NCBI GenBank assembly: GCA_965277695.1 | Contig: CBDIDQ010000010.1 | Span: 48,678 to 112,677, forward strand | From: JABSOG01 sp965277695 | GTDB lineage: Bacteria; Pseudomonadota; Gammaproteobacteria; Enterobacterales; Alteromonadaceae | Reading direction: 5' to 3' | DNA: 64,000 bases | Shown: positions 36,055-42,885 of the stretch, piece after piece | How the letters are laid out: the number at the start of each line of letters is the position of its first letter | How positions within the stretch are numbered: the first letter of the stretch is position 1 | The notes under the pieces: generated by a model | The model's input: the letters and a program-made list of their open reading frames with translations, nothing else | What the model was told of the DNA's origin: nothing | Database searches by the model: none | Translations under genes and position numbers: made by a program

Positions 36055-36685
36055 ACCCCAAGATAAAGCCCGCTTCATCGTGATTGAGGGCCTTGAAGGC
36101 GCGGGCAAGTCCACCGCGATTGAGGTGATCAAGACGTTTTTGCAAGCACGAACGATTGCGTTTATCTCTACCAGAGAGCCTGGTGGTACGCCATTGGCTG
36201 AAAAAATGCGTTCGATTGTTAAAGAAGTTCATGATGAAGTGCTGACACCGGAGGCCGAATTACTGTTAATGTATGCGGCTCGGGTGCAGTTGATTGAAAA
36301 CGTCATCGCCAAAGCGATGCAACAAAATACTTGGGTGATTGGTGACCGACATGACTTGTCTTCTCGGGCTTATCAAGGCGGGGGACGACAGATCGACAGT
36401 GGTTTGATTGATGGTATTCGTCAAACTGTGCTTAAAGGTTTTGCCCCTGATTTGACCTTATATCTGGATGTTGACCCTAAAATTGGCTTGGCTAGAGCCG
36501 CCGCTAGAGGGGCGTTGGATCGGATTGAACAAGAGCAGCTGGGGTTTTTCCAACGAACCCGGGATAAATATCTTGAGATTGCTCATCAGGACGACAGTAT
36601 TGTGATCATTGATGCCGCTGTTGATATTGCTGCTGTACATCGGCAAATAGAACAAGCGCTGACGCAATGGTTTGAGGCGCTATGA
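36047..36685 (+). CDS. tmk: thymidylate kinase
   Basis: 212 residues from ATG 36047 (MNKPQDKARFIVIEGLEGAGKS), the family start; the frame opens further upstream inside mltG. P-loop GLEGAGKST (residues 15-23), DR-motif GDRHDLSSRAYQGG, and a LID segment with AARGALDRIEQ. It phosphorylates dTMP to dTDP. It overlaps mltG by 8 bases and holB by 4, all one operon. Confidence 0.96.
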   Translation: MNKPQDKARFIVIEGLEGAGKSTAIEVIKTFLQARTIAFISTREPGGTPLAEKMRSIVKEVHDEVLTPEAELLLMYAARVQLIENVIAKAMQQNTWVIGDRHDLSSRAYQGGGRQIDSGLIDGIRQTVLKGFAPDLTLYLDVDPKIGLARAAARGALDRIEQEQLGFFQRTRDKYLEIAHQDDSIVIIDAAVDIAAVHRQIEQALTQWFEAL

Positions 36686-37632
36686 GTGTCTCTTTACACC
36701 CTTGGCTGACGCCGATTGCGCAGCAATTGTCTGCTGCATTGCAGCTGGGTCGATTGCATCATGCGATTTTATTGCAGGGGCAACAAGGCACTGGCAAATC
36801 TGCGTTGACCCACTTTATTGCGGCGGGTTTAGTGTGTGATCGGACGGCGGATTTGGCTGCCTGTGGTCAATGCAAATCTTGTTTGTTGTTTAATGCCGGT
36901 AATCATCCGGATTGTTTGTCGGTGACCAGCGAAGGTTTGAGTATTGGGGTTGATGATATCCGCAAAGCCAGTGGTTTTGTGCAACAAGCGTCGCAAATCA
37001 GTGTGAAGCGGGTGTTAGTCATCAACCATGCTGAAAAGCTCACTGAAGCGGCGGCTAATGCGTTATTAAAAACTTTAGAAGAGCCCTCGGGCAATAGCCA
37101 TTTGCTGTTAACCTGCGATAATCCGGCACGATTGTTGGCGACCATTCGGAGTCGTTGTTTTAAAATCGCGGTCAACGTGGCGGATAAAGCCATGGTTTAT
37201 CAGTGGTTGCAGCAGCAATTCAGTACATTACAACCCGATGAATTGGCGCAGTCTTTTGCGTTGTTATTTAAATTATCGAACCATGCGCCGATTAAAATGG
37301 CGCAATGGATAGCTGAAGGTAAACTGAGTGAGATAGCTCAGGCGACAGAGTGTTTTCAAGGTTGGTTAAATAGCACCTTGGCGACTGCACAATACCAACA
37401 ACAACTGGCACAAAGCGAATTTGCGCTGTTGTTGTTTCATTATTTGCTGGTTGAGCATTGGCGATCACTAGCGTTGACTCATCACACTGAGTTGGCGCAG
37501 ATGCAAAACAGTTTGGCGCAATTACGCCAATTTGCCAGTGACGCTCAACGTATTACCGGGCAGAACAAATCGCTGGCTTTATTGAATTTATTGACCGGGT
37601 TAAAAACTAACCTGGCGGGAGAATTGACATGA
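36682..37632 (+). CDS. holB: DNA polymerase III delta-prime subunit
   Basis: 316 residues, AAA+ clamp-loader subunit. QGQQGTGKSALTH corresponds to the P-loop and is less degenerate than in E. coli delta-prime. The zinc site cysteines lie in LVCDRTADLAACGQCKSC, and ANALLKTLEEPSGNSHLLL is the SRC-region sequence. It overlaps tmk by ATGA and pilZ by ATGA. It helps load the sliding clamp during replication. Confidence 0.95.
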   Translation: MSVSLHPWLTPIAQQLSAALQLGRLHHAILLQGQQGTGKSALTHFIAAGLVCDRTADLAACGQCKSCLLFNAGNHPDCLSVTSEGLSIGVDDIRKASGFVQQASQISVKRVLVINHAEKLTEAAANALLKTLEEPSGNSHLLLTCDNPARLLATIRSRCFKIAVNVADKAMVYQWLQQQFSTLQPDELAQSFALLFKLSNHAPIKMAQWIAEGKLSEIAQATECFQGWLNSTLATAQYQQQLAQSEFALLLFHYLLVEHWRSLALTHHTELAQMQNSLAQLRQFASDAQRITGQNKSLALLNLLTGLKTNLAGELT

Positions 37633-37961
37633 GTTTGGAAGAGATCCCCCTTGATTTTCATAATATTCGCGAACTGTACGATGCTTATATGCCGTATTTA
37701 AAAAACGGCGGTTTATTTGTTAAAACCACTCGTCCCTACCGTATGGGAGAGGCGATCACCTTAAGTGTGACCTTGCCTGATGCGTTGGAGCCAGAATCTG
37801 TTGGCGGTAAAGTGGTGTGGATCACCCCTGGGGCGAATCAGCATTCGACTCCTTGTGGTATTGGTATTGGCTTTTTTGAGGACAAAATGCAGATGCAAAG
37901 CCGGATAGAGAAACTGCTAGGCAGTATGCTCAATTCTGGTGAGTTGACGTTTACTATGTAG
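37629..37961 (+). CDS. pilZ: PilZ domain protein (type IV pilus assembly type)
   Basis: 110 residues, the whole protein a PilZ-like domain. FVKTTRPYRMGEAITLSVTLP, GKVVWITPG and GIGIGFF are characteristic of the PilZ subgroup encoded next to holB. This subgroup lacks the full arginine-rich c-di-GMP motif and works through PilB/FimX in pilus assembly rather than by nucleotide binding (known for Xanthomonas and Pseudomonas). It is the last gene of the tmk-holB-pilZ operon. No other pilus gene is in the window. Confidence 0.88.
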   Translation: MSLEEIPLDFHNIRELYDAYMPYLKNGGLFVKTTRPYRMGEAITLSVTLPDALEPESVGGKVVWITPGANQHSTPCGIGIGFFEDKMQMQSRIEKLLGSMLNSGELTFTM

Positions 37962-38152
37962 GGTCAGAATCTCTACATTATATTGTTTTGATTTGATTTT
38001 CGTTCTTAAGTCCTATTGTTACCGGTAAAATTACAATTATCGTTATTAACTCCTTGTTTTATCGTCGAATTTTCTGTGATGTCAGTAGTTTTGTTTTAGT
38101 TGCCAGCAGACTATACTAATCACTAAGATTAACTGCTCGGATAGGATGATTT

Positions 38153-39049
38153 GTGATTAAACTGGTTGGTGTACGAGCCTTGTTGTTGCAGCTATTGCTG
38201 CTATTGGTTATTCAACCCGCTCATGCTGAGAATGCGCTGGCCTCAGCTGTTGATAAACCACTGATTGAATGGTTTGTTTCTGATTCACCCCCCTTAACGA
38301 TTATCAAAGGCCCCTTCAAAAATCAAGGTTATGGGGACGCTGTATATCAGCAGATCGCTAAAAAACTCGATAATTATCATCATCAACGCCAAATTGTCAG
38401 TGTTGGTCATGCCCAAAATGCGATTATGCATCATCAAAACGTTTGCGCTTATGATTTGCTAAAAACCGCTAAGCGTTCAGCTTATATGATTTTTTCTAAA
38501 CCTATTTATCCGATATTGCCGATTGGTGCTATTAGTTTGGAGCAAAATGATGTGGCTGGGATGTTGGATGAGCAGGGTTATTTTATGCTGTCAAAGTTAG
38601 TGGGTAAGCGGGATTTTGTGTTGGGATTGGCGGCCAATCGCAGTTACGGTGAAGTGTTGGACAAAGCGTTATTGGCAATAGCAAAAGGTAAGGGAGGAGT
38701 GAGTCATTCTGCCAATAATTTGGCCACCGGGTTACTTGGCATGATCGAATTAAAGCGGGTAGATGCCAGTTTGGGTTACGCGTCTGAGGCATTCTACCTG
38801 AGTACTGTGGCGACAACTAAGCATCAAATAAAACATCCGGATAAAGTGATTTATTATCCGATTAAAAACCAACCTGCTTTATTGATGGGTCATATTGGTT
38901 GCAATCGTAGTGAATTAGGTCAGGCGGTGATCACCGCAATTAATCAGCAAATTGACGCTGCTGACACGGCTATCATCGTTAAAGCTTATCAGCGTTGGTT
39001 GCCGGATAGGGCAAAAGTGTTGCATAGCCAGTTAATTGATAAGGATTAG
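38153..39049 (+). CDS. periplasmic solute-binding-like protein (TIGR02285-type), paralogue 1
   Basis: 298 residues starting at GTG 38153 with ATAGGATGA upstream. The signal peptide ends near QPAHAEN. The mature part is a type-2 periplasmic-binding fold resembling the uncharacterised TIGR02285 family: PLIEWFVSDSPPLTI, NVCAYDLLKTAKRSAYMIFSKPIY, and the late CNRSELGQ and YQRWLPDRAKVL motifs. No transporter membrane subunit is nearby, so it may be a sensor or scavenging protein; ligand unknown. It is the first of three tandem paralogues, all with GTG starts. The next begins 3 bases after its stop. Confidence 0.75.
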   Translation: MIKLVGVRALLLQLLLLLVIQPAHAENALASAVDKPLIEWFVSDSPPLTIIKGPFKNQGYGDAVYQQIAKKLDNYHHQRQIVSVGHAQNAIMHHQNVCAYDLLKTAKRSAYMIFSKPIYPILPIGAISLEQNDVAGMLDEQGYFMLSKLVGKRDFVLGLAANRSYGEVLDKALLAIAKGKGGVSHSANNLATGLLGMIELKRVDASLGYASEAFYLSTVATTKHQIKHPDKVIYYPIKNQPALLMGHIGCNRSELGQAVITAINQQIDAADTAIIVKAYQRWLPDRAKVLHSQLIDKD

Positions 39050-39052
39050 TCT

Positions 39053-39926
39053 GTGAAATTATTTATCTGGCTGTCTTTTGTTTGGTTGTTGTTTGGTTGG
39101 TCGTTGGTCAGTGGTGGTGCTGTTGCAGCGGCTGATAAGCCGTTGATTGAATGGTACGTCTCTGGCAAAGATCCTTACATGATCACCAAAGGGGAGTTTA
39201 AAGGTCAGGGTCATGGTGATGTAACGTATTTACGGTTACAGCAAAAGCTCAGTGAATATCGGCATTTGCGGCAAATTACCAATCGCGCTTATGCACAAGG
39301 GGGGATCAGGTATCACGAAAATGTCTGTGGTTTTGATTTATTGAAAAATGCTGAACGCTCTCAATATATGGTTTTTTCTAAACCGATACTGTATTTGCTA
39401 CCGCTTGGGGTGATCACTTTAGCGCAAAATGATGTCACTGGATTGGTCAATACTGAGGGGCAATTTGTGTTGTCTTGGTTAAGGCAGCAAGAGCAGTTTA
39501 TTTTGGGTATAGTGGCTGAGCGCAGTTACGGCGAAGCACTGGATAAGCAATTGATGGCTTTTCCTAAAGGTAAAAATGTGTTGGCATTAGCCGAGAAGTC
39601 TGTCGCCAGTGATTTACTTAATTTGATGAAATTAAAACGCATTGATGCCAGTTTGGGTTATGTCATGGAGGCTTATTATTTAACCAAGGAGTCAAAGACG
39701 ATGGGGCAGAGATTGTCTTATTATCCCATTGCCAAACAGCCACCGTTATTAAACCGCTCATGTGGGTTGTCATCAGGGAGAATTTGGCCGTGAGGTGATT
39801 AAAGCGATTAATGAAAAATTTGATAATGATGATATCGCTATTATTTCGCAGGTTTATCAACGCTGGCTGCCAGAAAATGCCCGAAAACTTTATCTCAAAC
39901 GTTTAAAAGCTAACGGGATGAATTAA
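39053..39926 (+). pseudogene. periplasmic solute-binding-like protein, paralogue 2, frameshifted near the 3' end
   Basis: Starts at GTG 39053 with AAGGA in the end of paralogue 1. The signal peptide and first ~230 residues align with both neighbours. The frame then ends early at TGA 39791-39793. In the next frame, from about 39765 to TAA 39926, the expected C-terminus appears (GCHQGEFGREVI..., VYQRWLPENARKL). Removing one G from the GGG at 39763-39765 restores a 290-residue protein that aligns with CNRSEFGQQVI in paralogue 3. It is a single-base insertion, either a true inactivating change or a sequencing error. The truncated product would lack the last ~45 residues. Confidence 0.82.
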
Positions 39927-39976
39927 TTAATCTGACTATACTGAGAATATAGGAAGTTGATGTTGAGAATGCGTTT

Positions 39977-40828
39977 GTGAAGTCATCTGTATTTTTTCTG
40001 TTATTGTTATTATCCAGCAGCGGCAGCAGAGTTGCTGCCAGCGAAAAACCATTAATTGAATGGTTTGTTACTGCCACACCGCCTATGACGATTATGGATG
40101 GCCAATTTAAAGGTCAGGGTTATGGTGATGTCATCTACCAAAGTCTGCGTGAAAAACTCACTGATCACCGTCACAGCTGGAGTGTAGCTAAAATGGGTTA
40201 CTCTCAAGGGGGGATCATGCATCATGATAATGTCTGTGCTTATGATTTGCTTAAAACCCCCAAACGGGCGAAATACATGGTGTTTTCTAAGCCGATTTAT
40301 CATATTTTGCCGCTCGGGTTGATCACACTGGAACAAACTGATGTCAGCAAATTGCTTGATGACAGGGGTTACTTTGTGATGCCACGGTTAGTGCAGCATA
40401 AGGAATTTACATTGGGTGTGGTATTGAGCCGTAGTTATGGGGTTATGCTGGATAAACAACTACAAAAACTGCCAAAAGGTAAAAATGTGCTGGTTTTGTC
40501 AAATGATAATACCGCGACGGAGTTATTTAAGTTGATGACAATGCAACGGATTGATGCCAGTTTAGGTTTTATTATGGAGGCGCACTACCTGTTCAAAGCG
40601 CAGGTAAAGCAAGGTCAACGACATCAAATTGCCTATTATCCGGTTGCTAACCAGCCCCGGCTATTGATTGGACGTATCAGCTGTAACCGCAGCGAGTTTG
40701 GTCAGCAAGTTATTGCTGCGGTAAATCAAAGAATTGATGCAGCGGATTTGAGTGCGATTTCCCGGGCTTATCAACGCTGGCTGCCAGACAATACTAAAGT
40801 GTTATATCAGCAGCTGATTGCGCCTTGA
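39977..40828 (+). CDS. periplasmic solute-binding-like protein (TIGR02285-type), paralogue 3
   Basis: 283 residues from GTG 39977, with a signal peptide ending near RVAAS. The same blocks as its neighbours: PLIEWFVTATPPMTI, GGIMHHDNVCAYDLL, MVFSKPIYHILPLGLI, IDASLGFIMEAHYL, CNRSEFGQQVIAAVNQ and YQRWLPDNTKVL. The 51-base spacer from paralogue 2 and the shared GTG start show a tandem gene family made by duplication. It lies 113 bp before the short peptide gene at 40942; a functional link is not shown. Confidence 0.75.
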   Translation: MKSSVFFLLLLLSSSGSRVAASEKPLIEWFVTATPPMTIMDGQFKGQGYGDVIYQSLREKLTDHRHSWSVAKMGYSQGGIMHHDNVCAYDLLKTPKRAKYMVFSKPIYHILPLGLITLEQTDVSKLLDDRGYFVMPRLVQHKEFTLGVVLSRSYGVMLDKQLQKLPKGKNVLVLSNDNTATELFKLMTMQRIDASLGFIMEAHYLFKAQVKQGQRHQIAYYPVANQPRLLIGRISCNRSEFGQQVIAAVNQRIDAADLSAISRAYQRWLPDNTKVLYQQLIAP

Positions 40829-40941
40829 TCTTGTTTCCATCTGGTGCTAGTTTTATTGGTGGACATATGCTTATAGCAAAATAAGTTTATGTTTTTATTG
40901 CTGTATTCCACAACTAATATCAATTAAATATGGAGAGGCTA

Positions 40942-40995
40942 ATGACTATCAAAAAAGTAGAAACCATTACTGTCAGCACTTACAAATATCCTTAA
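40942..40995 (+). CDS. candidate precursor peptide, 17 residues
   Basis: A very short open frame, MTIKKVETITVSTYKYP, ending at TAA 40993-40995. GGAGAGG lies 4 bases upstream of ATG 40942, the best ribosome site in this region, so translation is likely. It is followed by a perfect 12-pair RNA hairpin (41019-41046) and then a haem-oxygenase-like enzyme gene, the arrangement seen for small modified-peptide precursors. The core has a Glu and two Tyr near a Pro end; PqqA, the precursor processed partly by the same-fold enzyme PqqC, also has Glu and Tyr. That it is a precursor is inference. Confidence 0.5.
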   Translation: MTIKKVETITVSTYKYP

Positions 40996-41018
40996 CAGCT
41001 TACATCACGGTTAAGGTT

Positions 41019-41046
41019 AACCCGGGCGCATATCTGCGCTTGGGTT
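41019..41046 (+). terminator. strong RNA hairpin between the short peptide gene and the oxidase gene
   Basis: AACCCGGGCGCA-tatc-TGCGCTTGGGTT: twelve consecutive pairs including two G-U, with a four-base loop, starting 24 bases after the peptide stop. The following ACTATCCTTTTATT is only moderately T-rich, so it may act as a partial terminator or an mRNA-end stabiliser, raising peptide expression over the enzyme. Confidence 0.65.
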
Positions 41047-41107
41047 CATTTCACTATCCTTTTATTAATTAACTGTTATTTAACTATCCTACCAATCAGG
41101 TGCAACT

Positions 41108-42193
41108 ATGACACAGTGCTTGCGTTTGCCATATGACAATTTTTCATTGCAATGTGACGGGGAAACCCTGCATTACAATTTACCTTGGCTTCATATTGAA
41201 GCCGAACTGACTGAGCCGGACAAAAGTAATATTTTGGCGGCTATTGAGCAACTCAATAGCGGCAATTATTTTGGCTCATCAGCACAGGATTTTTTAGCTC
41301 AGCTGAGTGATTTCCCTGCCAGTTATTTAGCACCCCGAAAAGGTGACTTCTCAGCTTCACAGAATAACATCACATTACCAACCCATGATTTGCCTGGAGA
41401 CCTGCTGAAACAGGTTGGTTCAAGCTTCACCATACAAACGTGGCAATGGGATGTGGCTGATATCAAAGGCATATCGCAGTGCAGTGAGCAGACTTATGAT
41501 CCGCTTTGCATTGTGTCTTATCTGATTGGTAAACGGTTGGCACTTGAAACACTGACCGACCCTTATCGCAAATCCATCGAACAAAAACTCACTAGCCTGA
41601 GAAGCGTTGATGAAAGCTTATTGTTTGAAATGGCTGGCATATTAATACGACAAACACACTATATTACCAGTAACATCTTACGCATTTTAGCCATTGCAGT
41701 GGACGCTCATCCGGCACTGGCGAGATTAACCGAGCATTTTATGGATGAAGAAAGAGGTCATGACAAATTGATGGCGCGTTCACTGGAAAGCTTGGGTTAT
41801 CAAGACCCGTCGGCTATTCAGGTGCTCCCTACCACCAAAACCCTGATTGACTTATTTGAACTTGCCGCAGGTCATTCTGCACTGGCTTATGTTAGTGCCA
41901 TTGGCATGTTTGAAGGGGCTTTTTATCCTGATAGTGATCCGCTTGCTGAGTTACTGGAAAAAACCTCGCGACCTAATAGTGCTTATGGTTATAAAGCCCA
42001 CTTTAAAATTAATAGCGAACATAATCACAAAGATGAAGTGTTTGAATTTGCCGCCGCCATACCGATGTTAAACGCTGATGATGCAGGGTTTGGCATCAAA
42101 CTTTTTGAGCTGATCAGCCGTATCTCTCAATTGATGGATGTTGAGATTAACCAAGCAATTGATCGCCGGGTGAGTGGGCTGTTGTTAAGGTAA
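41108..42193 (+). CDS. haem-oxygenase-like (HDO-type) iron-containing redox enzyme
   Basis: 361 residues; CAGGTG lies before ATG 41108. Residues about 125-361 look like the helical haem-oxygenase/TENA/PqqC fold, with metal-type motifs HYITSNIL, FMDEERGHDKLMARSLESLGY (E..H pair), AIGMFEGAFYP and NSEHNHKDEVFEF. These fit the non-haem iron HDO group (UndA, BesC, SznF types). Residues 1-100 are extra: a beta-rich start (FSLQCDGETLHYNLPW) and a helical segment resembling a winged helix or peptide-recognition domain. It follows a 17-codon gene and precedes an acetyltransferase. The substrate is not known; action on the peptide is inference. Its stop codon lies in a 12-bp tandem repeat. Confidence 0.72.
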   Translation: MTQCLRLPYDNFSLQCDGETLHYNLPWLHIEAELTEPDKSNILAAIEQLNSGNYFGSSAQDFLAQLSDFPASYLAPRKGDFSASQNNITLPTHDLPGDLLKQVGSSFTIQTWQWDVADIKGISQCSEQTYDPLCIVSYLIGKRLALETLTDPYRKSIEQKLTSLRSVDESLLFEMAGILIRQTHYITSNILRILAIAVDAHPALARLTEHFMDEERGHDKLMARSLESLGYQDPSAIQVLPTTKTLIDLFELAAGHSALAYVSAIGMFEGAFYPDSDPLAELLEKTSRPNSAYGYKAHFKINSEHNHKDEVFEFAAAIPMLNADDAGFGIKLFELISRISQLMDVEINQAIDRRVSGLLLR

Positions 42194-42268
42194 TAATTAA
42201 GGTAATAATTAAGGTAATAATTAAGGTAATAATTAAGGTAACAGTTAAGGTAATAGTTAAGGTAATAG
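42185..42268. repeat. 12-bp tandem repeat over the oxidase stop codon
   Basis: Seven units of TTAAGGTAATAA (42185, 42197, 42209, 42221, 42233, 42245, 42257; the last three vary at the end). The first unit covers the final Leu-Arg codons and TAA of the oxidase. Each unit carries a stop codon and an AAGG that resembles a ribosome site; the last one is placed 11 bases before the next ATG. Confidence 0.9.
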
Positions 42269-42273
42269 CTACG

Positions 42274-42813
42274 ATGACAGAGACAAAACTGGCACCACCG
42301 ATTTCAACATTAGTTGATTTTGTTAAACCTCAAGTCAGCGATTTGGCTGATTTGATTGAGCTGCAAGCCGAAGACGACACCATGCGTTATTATGGCGGGA
42401 CGCAGCAGCAAAAAAGTGTTGAGCATCGTTTGGAGTTGGCGCTGAAACATGAAGCGCGTTTTGGTTATGGCTTGTGGCACTTATATGCCAAAAATACCAA
42501 TACCTTTATTGGTATTGGTGGCATTATTCATTACAACTTTGATTTTGATGCCACGCAGCTCGAAGCGGTGTTGTGTTTAAAAAGAACAGCGCAAAAAGAG
42601 CAGTATGGTCATCATGTGATGGCGGCATTACAGCTTTGGGCTATCAAAGTAAAATTGACAAAAGATATTGTGGTGAGAGTAGAGCCCGGCAATAGCCGAA
42701 TGTTGGCGCTGATCGACACCCATTACGTACCTAATAATGTATTAACTCGGATAACATCAGCTTCATCGGATGGCGATTATGTGGTCTACCAGATGAATCG
42801 TTCGATATTATAA
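42274..42813 (+). CDS. GNAT-family N-acetyltransferase
   Basis: 179 residues. GNAT features: an N-terminal DLADLIELQAEDDTMRYYGG, a beta-strand with FIGIGGIIHYN, an acetyl-CoA-binding region around KRTAQKEQYGHHVMAALQLWA, and IVVRVEPGNSRMLALID. It resembles the RimJ/RimL-type subgroup, with the usual R-x-x-G-x-G signature replaced by a weaker one. It should transfer an acetyl group to an amine. It lies 80 bases after the oxidase, the gap being the 12-bp tandem repeat, and is likely in the same operon. Confidence 0.75.
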   Translation: MTETKLAPPISTLVDFVKPQVSDLADLIELQAEDDTMRYYGGTQQQKSVEHRLELALKHEARFGYGLWHLYAKNTNTFIGIGGIIHYNFDFDATQLEAVLCLKRTAQKEQYGHHVMAALQLWAIKVKLTKDIVVRVEPGNSRMLALIDTHYVPNNVLTRITSASSDGDYVVYQMNRSIL

Positions 42814-42885
42814 TTACCTTTACTTTTTACCGTTTAAACTCTACCATCCGTGGCCAATTATTTTCGTCTTTAACCACATAAACTG

